DNA of 64,000 bases from Burkholderiales bacterium (GTDB lineage: Bacteria; Pseudomonadota; Gammaproteobacteria; Burkholderiales; Ga0077523), in assembly GCA_019745565.1 (NCBI GenBank), contig JAIESW010000001.1, forward strand, positions 1 through 64,000. Reading direction: 5' to 3'. The notes under the pieces were generated by a model. That model was not told the origin of the DNA. It made no database searches and saw only the letters and a list, made by a program, of their open reading frames with translations. This document shows, piece by piece, positions 47,601-57,188 of this stretch. A program made the translations under genes and the position numbers. Each line of letters opens with the position of its first letter. Position 1 is the first letter of the stretch.

Positions 47601-48098
47601 CTTTCGCCGCGACAGTTCATGCAGCGCGACCTGTTCGAAACCATCAACAGCGTGCTCGCGCAGACGGGCCTGGACCCGCAGTACCTGGAGTTCGAGATCA
47701 CCGAGAGCATGCTCATGCACCACGGCGAGTCGGTGATCGACACGCTCGAACGCCTGAGCGCCATGGGTGTACGCCTCGCCATCGACGACTTCGGTACCGG
47801 CTATTCCAGCCTGGCGTACCTCAAGCGCTTCCCGGTCCAGGACATCAAGATCGACCGGTCCTTCATCCGCAACCTCACCGAGGACCCCGACGACGCTGCC
47901 ATCGTCACCGCGGTCGCGCACATGACGCGCAGTCTCGGCCTCAACCTGATCGCCGAGGGCGTGGAGACCGAAGATCAGTTGGCAACGTTGCGGCGGCTGC
48001 GCTGCGACACGTTCCAGGGCTACCTGTTCAGCAAGCCGCTCCCGCCGAGGGAGTTCGCGGCGCTGCTCGCGCTCGACGCCAGGAATACCGACCGGTAG
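44616..48098 (+). CDS. PAS-GAF-PAS-GGDEF-EAL protein with GGDDF motif
   Basis: A 1,160-residue sensor. In order I see PAS (about 45-165), PAS (about 165-285), GAF (about 310-450), PAS (about 480-590), PAS (about 595-720), GGDEF (about 725-885) and EAL (about 900-1150). The cyclase signature is IARLGGDDFTLLI, with Asp in place of the usual Glu, so cyclase activity may be lost or reduced. The EAL site looks complete (GAEALVRWNS, LEFEITESMLM, IDDFGTGYSSLAYLK, AEGVETEDQL). The product may thus act mainly as a phosphodiesterase. The start at 44616 (MPMKAANN) follows the chemoreceptor stop by 22 bp, suggesting co-transcription of chemotaxis and c-di-GMP output. Confidence 0.9.
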   Translation: MPMKAANNRAARPGASVDASAEDATPGVTVIPSAHLTPARSMESADARLRAVLRLGSFWYWELDAECRFISSSFGRDEQAGARAHDRIGKAAWEVGQFAHSDAAFRRWQATLLARKPFRNVVHFRKSVDGQLRWVRTHGEPIFDEHGRFHGYHGLSEDITEHVSAEHRYRELVELSPDGTMILCDGRIVYANQAAATLFQVPNPSDLVGRRAVEFVHPAQREEVVECLSTVLRDREVPPALELRVLGPDGREAVVEFSGRFLEFDGRPAIQAIARDVTERHEARHRIRRLTNLYSALSRTNEAITRLTTPDEVFDAVCRIAVEFGRFSMAGVALLDGETRRVRPVKAAGNTALFERLGAPDAGGPATEGPTAAALRTGAPVICQDVAVEACALPWRDAMLQAGFRSSGSFPIARGGQVVGALVLYASEVDFFDQQLQELLARLTASVSFALDAMEKESDKRAARQALEDRQNALSTLLDHLPGMAFRCRPDDAWTTEFVSEGCYELTGYRAEDLVGNRRISYAEIIHPDDRARVHEEVRRAGTHRFVLRYRIVTAAGETRWVWEQGQLVGTAAGDEPQLEGIIQDVTSQVTAERLLDEHRQKLLLTLDAADLGLWDWNLTTGRVFLDRATARILGLGDGEVEGPGNMWFDRIHAADAGAVTDAIRNHLAGRTDRCHGEYRMCLGYGAFAWVGTSGRVIERSPDGRALRMVGTVVNIAERKRSEERLAFLAHYDELTGLPNRTLFRDRLHTAIARARRTRKQLAVMALDLHRFNQINDTLGHAVGDQILREVAQRLRSCLRDVDTIARLGGDDFTLLIEDIDHPGDLTRVAECIQSSFSLPLHVDAREVFVSASIGIALYPRDTENTDELIRYADAALYRAKGLGGNAHMFYDAEMGSRTVARLKLESELHRALERDEFLVHYQPKVSVDTLRITGAEALVRWNSRNGVISPAEFIPIAEETGLILDIGRWVMQTACTQAMQWQRAGLPPIGVAVNLSPRQFMQRDLFETINSVLAQTGLDPQYLEFEITESMLMHHGESVIDTLERLSAMGVRLAIDDFGTGYSSLAYLKRFPVQDIKIDRSFIRNLTEDPDDAAIVTAVAHMTRSLGLNLIAEGVETEDQLATLRRLRCDTFQGYLFSKPLPPREFAALLALDARNTDR

Positions 48099-48117
48099 AG
48101 CGGTACCGGCGCAACCG

Positions 48118-49683
48118 TCAGGCGGCGGCCGCGTCGGCGCCTGAGTGCCCCGCCATCGCACGCCCGATCACACCGACGTCGGCGCTGTCGATGTCGGTCT
48201 CGTGCACGATCCGGCCGTCGAACATCACCACGACGCGATCGGACAGTTCGAGCAGTTCGTCCAGATCCTCACTCACCAGCAGTACCGCCGCGCCGGCCTC
48301 GCGGGCGGCCAGGATGCGGGCATGGATCTCCGCCACGGCGGCGAAGTCGAGACCGAAGACCGGATTGGCGACGATCAGCACCGACACGTCGCCGGACAAC
48401 TCGCGTGCGAGCACGGCGCGCTGCACGTTGCCGCCGGAGAGGTTGCGGATCGGCGCTTCGGCACCCGGCGTCTTCACCTTGAACTCGGCAATGAGCCGGC
48501 GTGCCTGCGCGCGGAGGCGGCCGCGCTTGAGCCACGGCCAGGTCGCCTGCGGCGGGCGGTCGAAATTCCGCAACCCCATGTTGTCCGAAACGGACAACAT
48601 GCCGACGCAGGCGTTGCGCAGCGGTTCCTCCGGCAGGCTGAACACGCGGTGCCTGCGGATCTCGGCCCGCGTCGCTCGGAACGGTTCGCCCGAGATCTTC
48701 ACGCTGCCCGCCACCAGCTCGCGCTGGCCGATCAGGGCTTCGACCAGTTCGCGCTGGCCGTTGCCCGAAACGCCGGCGATGCCAACGATCTCGCCTTCGC
48801 GCACGGACAGTGACAACGCTTCCACCGCAGGCAGACCCGCATCGTCGTGCACCTTGCACGCCTCGAGCGCGAGCCGCACCGAACCCGGTGCACGACCGGC
48901 CTTGCGCTGCAACTCGCCGGATGCCGGCTCGCGCGTTCCGATCATCATCTCCGCCATCGCGGCCGGCGTGAGGTCGGCCACGCGACCCTCGCCGGTCAGC
49001 TTGCCCCGGCGCAGCACCGATACGCGATCCGCAAACGCCATGACCTCGCGGAACTTGTGCGTGATGATGAGGACCGACACTTCCTTGCGCTGCGCGAGTC
49101 CGCGCAGCATGCCGAGGACCTCGTCGGCTTCCTGCGGCGTGAGGACCGAGGTGGGTTCGTCCAGGATCATGAAGCGGCGCTTGAGATACAGCTGCTTCAG
49201 GATTTCGACCTTCTGCTTCTCACCCGCCGCGAGGCTCGTCACCGGTGCGTCGAGCGGAATGCGGAACGGCACGGTTTCCATGAACGCCGCGAGCCGCTCG
49301 CGCTCCGTGCGCCAGTCGATGCGCATCGGCACGTCGTTGCGTGCCATGACCAGGTTCTCGGCCACGCTCATGCTGGGCACCAGCGTGAAGTGCTGGTAGA
49401 CCATGCCGATGCCGATCGCATGGGCATCCTGCGGCGAGCGGATGTCCCGTTCGCGACCGTCGACCGTGATCTGGCCCGCATCCGGCCGGTAGTAGCCGAC
49501 GAGGCACTTCACCAGCGTGCTCTTGCCGGCGCCGTTCTCGCCGAGCAATGCATGGAAGGCGCCGGCCTCGACCTTGATCGTGACGTCGTCGAGCGCGGTG
49601 AAGCTGCCGAACCGCTTGGTCATGCCGAGGCACTCGATCGCGAGTGCGGTCTCGGACGGCGGAGGCGGCGGCGGAATCAGCAC
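48118..49683 (-). CDS. BMP-type ABC transporter, double ATPase subunit
   Basis: A 521-residue ATPase with two ABC cassettes, as in nucleoside/purine (YufO/NupA-like) and sugar importers. Cassette 1 is complete: [53 protein letters not shown]. Cassette 2 has a relaxed P-loop ([15 protein letters not shown]) and the signature [19 protein letters not shown] with a degenerate Walker B ([12 protein letters not shown]). This asymmetry is normal for the class. A GTG at 49683 overlaps the stop of the biuret-hydrolase-like gene and is the likely start. It is the last gene of the six-gene operon; the permeases and binding protein lie upstream of it. Confidence 0.93.
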   Translation of the reverse strand: MLIPPPPPPSETALAIECLGMTKRFGSFTALDDVTIKVEAGAFHALLGENGAGKSTLVKCLVGYYRPDAGQITVDGRERDIRSPQDAHAIGIGMVYQHFTLVPSMSVAENLVMARNDVPMRIDWRTERERLAAFMETVPFRIPLDAPVTSLAAGEKQKVEILKQLYLKRRFMILDEPTSVLTPQEADEVLGMLRGLAQRKEVSVLIITHKFREVMAFADRVSVLRRGKLTGEGRVADLTPAAMAEMMIGTREPASGELQRKAGRAPGSVRLALEACKVHDDAGLPAVEALSLSVREGEIVGIAGVSGNGQRELVEALIGQRELVAGSVKISGEPFRATRAEIRRHRVFSLPEEPLRNACVGMLSVSDNMGLRNFDRPPQATWPWLKRGRLRAQARRLIAEFKVKTPGAEAPIRNLSGGNVQRAVLARELSGDVSVLIVANPVFGLDFAAVAEIHARILAAREAGAAVLLVSEDLDELLELSDRVVVMFDGRIVHETDIDSADVGVIGRAMAGHSGADAAAA

Positions 49684-50393
49684 TTCGGCACTCCGGCCAG
49701 TGCGTCGATCACGGCCGTCGAGCTGGCGACAGCACCGAACACCCCGCCCTGCATCTTGACCATGTGGAGCGCGGCCAGGTGATTGCCGCGATCCGTGGCG
49801 CCGGTGCAGTCCTCCAGCAGCAGACACTCGAAACCGCGATCGTTCCCCTCCCGCATGGTGGTGTGCACGCACACGTCGGTGGTGATGCCGGTCAGGATCA
49901 GATTGGTGATCCCGCGTGTACGCAGGATCAGCTCGAGATCGGTCGCGCAGAACGAGCCCTTGCCGGGCTTGTCGATGACCACCTCGCCGGGCAAGGGTGC
50001 CAGCTCGGGAATGATTTCCCAACCGGGTTCGCCGCGCACCAGGATCTTGCCGCACGGCCCCGGGTCGCCGATGCCCGCACCGATGCGCCGCGAGCGCCAG
50101 CGCTTGTTGGCCGGCAGGTCGGACAGATCGGGCCGATGGCCTTCGCGGGTGTGGATGATCGCGAAGCCGCGCGCGCGCATCGCTGCCAGCAATCGACCGA
50201 TCGGCTCGATGGGTGCCCGGGTGAGCGACAGGTCGTAGCCCATCTTGTCCACGTAACCCCCGACGCCGCAGAAGTCGGTCTGCATGTCGATGATGACGAG
50301 CGCCGTGTTGTCCGGGCGCAGCGCACCGTCGTAGGGCCACGGATAGGGGTCGGCCACGACGAAGCGGCCGCTCGTGTTCACGGTCTCAGGCAT
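49677..50393 (-). CDS. biuH: biuret-hydrolase-like cysteine hydrolase (isochorismatase family)
   Basis: The 238-residue enzyme is very like rhizobial biuret amidohydrolase BiuH. It shares the N-terminal [60 protein letters not shown] and the C-terminal [19 protein letters not shown]. The catalytic triad falls at Asp36 (IIDMQTDF), Lys142 (IDKPGKGSF) and Cys175 ([14 protein letters not shown]), the same numbering as I recall for BiuH. The family removes ammonia from carbamoyl or ureido amides; ureidoacrylate (RutB) and N-carbamoyl amides are alternatives. It overlaps the amiF-like gene by eight bases upstream and the ATPase gene by seven downstream, so it is firmly part of the import operon. 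Confidence 0.82.
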   Translation of the reverse strand: MPETVNTSGRFVVADPYPWPYDGALRPDNTALVIIDMQTDFCGVGGYVDKMGYDLSLTRAPIEPIGRLLAAMRARGFAIIHTREGHRPDLSDLPANKRWRSRRIGAGIGDPGPCGKILVRGEPGWEIIPELAPLPGEVVIDKPGKGSFCATDLELILRTRGITNLILTGITTDVCVHTTMREGNDRGFECLLLEDCTGATDRGNHLAALHMVKMQGGVFGAVASSTAVIDALAGVPKC

Positions 50394-51411
50394 AGCGACG
50401 CCGCGGTTCGGTCGCGGCCTCCGGTTGATAGTCTCGGGTCGGTGCGGCGAAGCCGCAGGACGTGCCGTCGGTCACGACGACCTCCTGCTCCCACGGCAAC
50501 TCGTAGCGCCCGGCCACCAGATCGTGCATGTAGGTATAGGGACAGTCGCGCGCCCCGCCCTTCACGGCCACGTAGCCGCGATGGCCGAACTGGTAGATGT
50601 TGTTCTCGACACCCCACACGCGGCGGGCCTCGCGCACCAGATCCGGCCGCAGCTCGCACGTGATGATCTCGTCGGGCCGGTGGCTGCCGCGCGCCAGGAC
50701 GGTGCCGTCGAAGTTCACGAACATGCCCTCGCCCATGGAATCGAAGGTGCCGTCGCTGCCGCACATGCACACGCTGGCGGTGGCGATCATGTTGCAGAAC
50801 GCGTTCGCCTGGTTGGTGATGTCCCATGCGTGGCGGATCGGCGCCGTATAACCCGCGGTGCGGATCATGATCTCGGCGCCCTTGTAGGCGCATTCGCGCG
50901 CCATCTCCGGGAACATGCCGTCGTGGCAGATGATGAGTGCGAGCTTCGAGCCGTTCGGCCCGTCGCACACGGGAATGCCGAGATCGCCGGGCTCCCAGGG
51001 CTCCACCGGCACCCACGGATGCAGCTTGCGGTAGTAGAGCTTCAGCTCGCCGCGATCGTCGATGATGAGGCCGCTGTTGAACGGATTGCCGCGCGGGTTG
51101 AACTCCATGATGGAGAAGCAGCCCCAGATGCCGTTCTCGACGCACGCACGCTTGAAGGCCGCCACTTCCGGGCCATCCATGCGGCACATGATCTCGGGAT
51201 TGGTGTCCATCGAGAGCCCGTGCAGCGAATACTCGGGAAACACCACGAGGTCCATGCCGGGCATGTTGCGGCGGGCCTTCGCGACCATGTCGCAGATCAC
51301 CGTGGTCTGCGCACGCAGTTCGTCTACGGTCTTGACGGTGGGAAGTTGCAACTGCACCAGACCCATCACCACACCGTTCGGTGACTTGTTCAATCCACCC
51401 AGTCCGCTCAT
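50386..51411 (-). CDS. amiF: formamidase-like amidase (AmiF/AmiE nitrilase family)
   Basis: A 341-residue nitrilase-superfamily amidase closest to Helicobacter-type formamidase. It has the catalytic Glu60 ([11 protein letters not shown]), Lys129 ([20 protein letters not shown]) and Cys162 ([20 protein letters not shown]), plus [20 protein letters not shown] and [20 protein letters not shown]. Formamidase releases ammonia and formate from formamide; the AmiE branch uses longer aliphatic amides, and the WxxxEPWxPGDLG context favours AmiF. No HCN or histidine pathway gene is near. It is placed between the permeases and the biuret-hydrolase-like gene, suggesting that it acts on a product of, or on, the imported compound. 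Confidence 0.82.
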   Translation of the reverse strand: MSGLGGLNKSPNGVVMGLVQLQLPTVKTVDELRAQTTVICDMVAKARRNMPGMDLVVFPEYSLHGLSMDTNPEIMCRMDGPEVAAFKRACVENGIWGCFSIMEFNPRGNPFNSGLIIDDRGELKLYYRKLHPWVPVEPWEPGDLGIPVCDGPNGSKLALIICHDGMFPEMARECAYKGAEIMIRTAGYTAPIRHAWDITNQANAFCNMIATASVCMCGSDGTFDSMGEGMFVNFDGTVLARGSHRPDEIITCELRPDLVREARRVWGVENNIYQFGHRGYVAVKGGARDCPYTYMHDLVAGRYELPWEQEVVVTDGTSCGFAAPTRDYQPEAATEPRRRYA

Positions 51412-51433
51412 CTCACCTCTCCTCGATCGGGGT

Positions 51434-52357
51434 TCATCGGGTCACGCTCAGTTCGCCCGGGGCACCCGCGAGCGTCCGGCGCGTCGAGCACGTGGCGATC
51501 ATCACGCCCAGGGTCAGCACGTAAGGTGCCGCGTTGAACAGGTAGTAGCCGCTGGTGATGCCCACCGATTGGAGTGCGGGTCCGAGGGCGCTCGCGCCAC
51601 CGAACAACAGCGCCGCCCAGAAGCAATGGATCGGGCGCCAGCGCGCGAAGATCACCAGCGCCACCGCCATCAGGCCCTGCCCGCTCGACAGGCCTTCGTT
51701 CCAGCTGCCCGGGTAGTAGAGCGAAAGGAATGAACCACCGACGCCGGCCGAGAACCCGCCCAGCGCCGTGGCGAGCACACGAACTGCGTTCACGTTGTAT
51801 CCCATGGCCCGAGCGGCGTCGGCGCTGTCGCCCACCATGCGTACGACTAGACCCCAGCGCGTGTTGCGGAACACCCAATGCAGCGCCACCGCAAGCAAGG
51901 CGCCCACGATGAACAGCACGTTGATCTGAAGCGCCGCCTGTACCTGGGGCGACGAAGCCCACGCACCCAACGGCAGTGCCGGCAGCGTCGGCGCCTTGGG
52001 TTGCACGAACGGTTTGCCGAGAAAGAATGCGAGTCCGGTGCCGAACAGCATCAGGCCGATGCCCACCGCGATGTCGTTGACGCGCGGCAGGCTGCACACC
52101 ATGCCGTGCAGCAGACCCAACAACAGGCCGGCGAATCCGGCAGCCAGGACCCCAAGCCAGGGATTGCCGCTCAGGTACGAGACACCGTAGCCGGTCATCG
52201 CGCCCATCACGAGGATGCCCTCGAGACCGAGATTGATGCGGCCGCTCTTCTCGGTCAGGCACTCGCCGAGGCTCACGAACAGGAACGGTGTGCTGATGCG
52301 GATCGCACCACCCAGCACCGCGATGGGCACGCCCCACCAGCCTAGCGAGGCGTCCAT
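51434..52357 (-). CDS. BMP-type ABC transporter permease 2
   Basis: A 307-residue integral membrane protein of the BPD_transp_2 family, YufQ-like. Family signatures are RISTPFLFVSLGECLTEKSG, GRINLGLEGILVMGAMTGYG, VNDIAVGIGLMLFGTGLAFF and MVGDSADAARAMGYNVNAVR. About eight to nine hydrophobic helices are visible. It pairs with the larger permease 49 bp upstream to form the transport channel of a nucleoside-like importer. The ATG at 52357 (MDASLGWWGVP) is preferred over an in-frame upstream start that lacks homology. The amiF-like gene follows after 22 bp. Confidence 0.92.
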   Translation of the reverse strand: MDASLGWWGVPIAVLGGAIRISTPFLFVSLGECLTEKSGRINLGLEGILVMGAMTGYGVSYLSGNPWLGVLAAGFAGLLLGLLHGMVCSLPRVNDIAVGIGLMLFGTGLAFFLGKPFVQPKAPTLPALPLGAWASSPQVQAALQINVLFIVGALLAVALHWVFRNTRWGLVVRMVGDSADAARAMGYNVNAVRVLATALGGFSAGVGGSFLSLYYPGSWNEGLSSGQGLMAVALVIFARWRPIHCFWAALLFGGASALGPALQSVGITSGYYLFNAAPYVLTLGVMIATCSTRRTLAGAPGELSVTR

Positions 52358-52406
52358 CGAATCTCCGTTGTGGTCGCGACATGCAGGTCTTCGGATTCGC
52401 GCACGG

Positions 52407-53507
52407 TCATCCACCCTTCGGCTGGAAGATCCGCGCGCGTCCGTACAGCGTCTCGCTCGCGAGGATCACCATGAACGCGATGCCCTGCAGCAGCAGCACC
52501 GTGGCATCCGGCAGATCGAGCCGGCGCTGCAGCAGGCCGCCGCTGGCCGCGATACCGCCCAGCAGCACCGCGACCGGGAGGATGGCCAGCGGGTTGTGGC
52601 GCGCGATGAACGACACGAGGATCCCGGCGTAGCCGTAGCCCGCGATCAGCGATGCGTTCGCGCTGCCGTGCACCGCGGCCACTTCGGCCATGCCGGCAAG
52701 GCCGGCGGCCGCACCGCCGAGACCGCAACTCGCGAGAATGAGCAGACCTACGGGCAAGCCGGCGAGCTTCGCCGCCCGCACGTTGCCGCCGACGATGCGC
52801 ATCGCGAATCCCTGCACCGTGTAGCGCACCAGGATGAAGGCGACGATGCAGAACATCACGCCGTAGACCAGTCCCCAGTGCACGTCCGTTCCCGGAATGG
52901 TGCCGACCATGGTCGCTTCGCCGATGGGCATGGTCGAAGGCTTGTTGAGGCTCGCGGGATCGCGCAGCGGACCTTCGACGAAATGATTGAACAGCGCGAT
53001 CGCGATGTAACTCAGCAGCAGGCTGCTGATGGTTTCGTTGACGCCGCGGTAGTGGCGCAACGCGCCGGCGAGCGCGATCCAGGCCCCGCCCGCGATCATC
53101 GCGGCGATGGCCATACAGATCTGGATCGTGTGCGGCCCCGCGCCGGACATCGCATGACCGACGACTGCCGCCGCCAGACCGCCGAGCACCAGCGCGCCCT
53201 CGCCGCCGATCACGATGAGTCCGACCTGAGCGGGCAATGCCACGCACAGCGCGGTGAGCACGAGCGGCGCTGCACGCTGCAACGTGTTCTGCCAGGCGAA
53301 GGCACTGCTGAAGGCACCCTTGTAGATGAGCTTGTAGACCTCGATCGGGTCCTTGCCCAGCACCCAGACGAAGGCGCCGAACAGCACCATAGCTGCGAGC
53401 AACGCACCGAGCGGCACGAGCACCGCCTCCGCCGGCCGCCGCAGGCGGTCGAAGGAAAACGTCGCGACGCTCGGTGCCGCGGCAGGCAGGCTGGCGGAAT
53501 CGCTCAT
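52407..53507 (-). CDS. BMP-type ABC transporter permease 1
   Basis: A 366-residue permease, YufP-like. Signatures are GAFSSAFAWQNTLQRAAPLV, LTALCVALPAQVGLIVIGGE, GVNETISSLLLSYIAIALFN, RIVGGNVRAAKLAGLPVG and GYGYAGILVSFIARHNPLAI. It has about ten hydrophobic helices, with a cytoplasmic N-terminus of about 35 residues (MSDSASLPAAAPSVATFSFD). The start at 53507 is the first Met with family support. It lies 58 bp after the binding-protein gene in the same operon. Confidence 0.92.
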   Translation of the reverse strand: MSDSASLPAAAPSVATFSFDRLRRPAEAVLVPLGALLAAMVLFGAFVWVLGKDPIEVYKLIYKGAFSSAFAWQNTLQRAAPLVLTALCVALPAQVGLIVIGGEGALVLGGLAAAVVGHAMSGAGPHTIQICMAIAAMIAGGAWIALAGALRHYRGVNETISSLLLSYIAIALFNHFVEGPLRDPASLNKPSTMPIGEATMVGTIPGTDVHWGLVYGVMFCIVAFILVRYTVQGFAMRIVGGNVRAAKLAGLPVGLLILASCGLGGAAAGLAGMAEVAAVHGSANASLIAGYGYAGILVSFIARHNPLAILPVAVLLGGIAASGGLLQRRLDLPDATVLLLQGIAFMVILASETLYGRARIFQPKGG

Positions 53508-53565
53508 GGTCGGACCGGACGGCGGGCGATCCTGCAGCCCACCGCCCTGCACTTCATGCCCGGGG

Positions 53566-54681
53566 TCAGACCTTGCCGATCACGCCGGCCACGAGGTAGT
53601 TCATCCCTTCCAGGGTCACGTCCTGCTGCTTGAGCGCCGTGCCCGCCGGGATGACCACCTTGCCGCCGTTGTCCTTGAGCGGGCCCTTGAAGATGACGAA
53701 GTCGTCCTTCATCATCTTCGCCTTGATGCCGTCCGCCGCCTTGCGGCCGGCCTCGGGCACGGCCTTGCCGTAGGGCGAAGTCTTCACGAAGCCTTCCTTC
53801 AGGCCGCCGCGCAGGAAGTTGTTCATCGGCTTGCCGGCCAGCGCGTCCTTGACGTGCTCGGTGTAGGGTGTCAGCCAGTTCCATTCGGCGCCCGTGAGGT
53901 AGCCCTTCGGCGCCAGTGCCGACTGGTCCGCGTGGTAGCCGCAGACGTAGATGCCGCGGCGCTCGCAGGTCTCCACGATCACCTTGGGGCTGTCCACGTG
54001 CATGGTGATCACGTCGATGCCCTGGTCGATCATGCTGTTCGCCGCCTCGGCCTCCTTCACCGGCAGGGCCCAGTCGCCGGTGAAGATGACCTGGGTGGTG
54101 ATGGCCGGATTGACGCTCTGGGCGCCCAACGTGAACGCGTTGATGTTGCGCAAGACCTGCGGAATCGGCTTGGCGGCGATGAAGCCGAGTTTCTTGCTCT
54201 TGGTCGCGTGGCCCGCGGCGACGCCGTTCAGGTACTGGCACTCGTCGATGTAGCCGAAGTAGCTGCCGGAGTTCTTCGGGTGCTTGCCCTCGGTCCACAG
54301 GCCGCCGCAATGGGCGAAGCGGACCTTGGGATACTTCTCCGCCATCTTGATGACGTGCGGATCGAAGTAGCCGAAGGACGTGGGAAAGATGAGCGTCGCG
54401 CCGTCCTGCTCGATCATGGAGGCCATGGTCTTCTGCACGTCCATGGTCTCGGGAACCTTCTCCTCCTCGATCACGGTGACGCCGGCCATCTTCTTGAGCG
54501 CCGCCGCGGCCTGGGCCTGGGCCTGGTTGTACCCGTAGTCGTCCTTCGGTCCGACGTAGATCACGCCGACGGTGATCTTGTCCGCGGCGAAAGCCTTGCC
54601 GAACGGGAGCGTGACAGCACCGGCCGCGGCGAGCGCGCGTAGCAGCTCACGGCGGGTGGGTTGAAAGGACTGGCTGGACAT
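53566..54681 (-). CDS. BMP-family ABC transporter substrate-binding protein
   Basis: A 371-residue periplasmic binding protein of the basic-membrane-protein (PnrA/BmpA) family. The signal peptide PTRRELLRALAAAGAVTLPF carries twin arginines and looks Tat-like, cut after KAFA. The mature part shows VGVIYVGPKDDYGYNQAQAQ, TMASMIEQDGATLIFPTSFG, FAHCGGLWTEGKHPKNSGSY and GIDVITMHVDSPKVIVETCE. The family usually binds nucleosides, but this branch, next to amidases, may bind ureides or amides. The ATG at 54681 has GGAGGT upstream. It is the promoter-proximal gene of the operon that runs to 48118. Confidence 0.92.
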   Translation of the reverse strand: MSSQSFQPTRRELLRALAAAGAVTLPFGKAFAADKITVGVIYVGPKDDYGYNQAQAQAAAALKKMAGVTVIEEEKVPETMDVQKTMASMIEQDGATLIFPTSFGYFDPHVIKMAEKYPKVRFAHCGGLWTEGKHPKNSGSYFGYIDECQYLNGVAAGHATKSKKLGFIAAKPIPQVLRNINAFTLGAQSVNPAITTQVIFTGDWALPVKEAEAANSMIDQGIDVITMHVDSPKVIVETCERRGIYVCGYHADQSALAPKGYLTGAEWNWLTPYTEHVKDALAGKPMNNFLRGGLKEGFVKTSPYGKAVPEAGRKAADGIKAKMMKDDFVIFKGPLKDNGGKVVIPAGTALKQQDVTLEGMNYLVAGVIGKV

Positions 54682-54959
54682 GGCTGGAGGACCTCCCTGG
54701 GTTCGCGTCTTGTCTTGGAAGTCGGCGCGGCTGGCACTCGCCGCGGCCGGCCCGACGTGTCGTTCGGGCGCCCCCAATTTCGCAAGGCACGTGCCCAGGG
54801 TTTCCGTGCCCCCGAAGCGCGTCCCGCCGTACAGGCTTCGAGGAAAATCAATGCTCTGGTCGCGCGAACGAGCGCTCCAATTCCGTGCATCGGCCCGGTC
54901 GGGCGCGCGGCATTGGTGCGCCGCCGACCGGTTGCCGGAGGTCCCTTGCGGCGCCCCCC
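54682..54959. other. intergenic region between the ABC operon and groES
   Basis: About 280 bp that must carry the ABC-operon promoter on the minus strand; the groES promoter lies just to its right. No gene, RNA or repeat is supported. No CIRCE element is seen. Confidence 0.5.
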
Positions 54960-54987
54960 CTTGAAACGCTGGGTCGGAACCCCATTT
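54960..54987 (+). promoter_or_regulatory. heat-shock (sigma-32/RpoH) promoter of groESL
   Basis: CTTGAAA (54960-54966), a 13-bp spacer and CCCCATTT (54980-54987) match the RpoH consensus (CTTGAAA and CCCCATnT) at every informative position. It lies 82 bp upstream of the groES ATG. No HrcA/CIRCE inverted repeat is present, so heat induction is probably by RpoH alone. Confidence 0.85.
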
Positions 54988-55068
54988 CCGCGCGCAGGCG
55001 GGGCTGCTTCGGCGGCTCACCGCCCTTTCACCTGTCTTCAGATTCAGCTTTTCAAGGAGAACTGATCC

Positions 55069-55356
55069 ATGAAGATTCGTCCGCTGCACGACCGAATCAT
55101 CGTCAAACGCCTGGAGGAGGAGCGCAAGACCGCCTCCGGCATCGTCATCCCCGATACCGCCGCCGAGAAGCCCGACCAGGGCGAAGTGGTCGCCGTGGGC
55201 ACGGGCAAGGTCCTGGACGACGGCAAGACCCGCGCTGTCGCGGTCAAGCCCGGCGACAAGATCCTGTTCGGCAAGTACTCCGGGCAGACCGTCAAGGTCC
55301 AGGGCGAAGAGCTCCTCGTCATGCGCGAGGAGGACGTGATGGGCGTGATCGAGTAA
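55069..55356 (+). CDS. groES: co-chaperonin GroES
   Basis: GroES caps the GroEL folding chamber as a heptamer. The 95 residues [40 protein letters not shown], the [13 protein letters not shown] roof and the end EEDVMGVIE are standard; the mobile loop is [18 protein letters not shown] lies 10 bases before the ATG at 55069. It is co-transcribed with groEL (24-bp gap) from the RpoH-type promoter. Confidence 0.98.
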   Translation: MKIRPLHDRIIVKRLEEERKTASGIVIPDTAAEKPDQGEVVAVGTGKVLDDGKTRAVAVKPGDKILFGKYSGQTVKVQGEELLVMREEDVMGVIE

Positions 55357-57021
<1,665 letters not shown>

Positions 57022-57047
57022 GCTTCACCCGCGTACCTGGCAGCATG

Positions 57048-57078
57048 GAGCCCCGCCCGCGTGCGGGGCTCTTCTTTT
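57048..57078 (+). terminator. rho-independent terminator after groEL
   Basis: GAGCCCCGC (57048-57056) pairs with GCGGGGCTC (57063-57071) around a CCGCGT loop, followed by TTCTTTT. It lies 27 bp after the groEL stop and ends the groESL transcript. Confidence 0.9.
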
Positions 57079-57188
57079 CCGGCGCTGGAACCAGCGACGA
57101 CCAGCCGACCAGCGGACGCAGGTGATCGCCATGGCGACCGTGACCTGGGATGCCGGTTCACGGCCCATGGGCCCGACCTCGCACGCGG

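Noticed and set aside
44418-48161. A 1,247-codon open frame on the minus strand opposite the GGDEF-EAL gene
   Set aside because: It is the antisense shadow of a real high-GC gene; it has no domains, a His/Arg/Asp-rich random composition and no ribosome binding site.
54682-55068. CIRCE (HrcA) operator upstream of groES
   Set aside because: No TTAGCACTC-N9-GAGTGCTAA-like inverted repeat is present; the RpoH promoter explains regulation.
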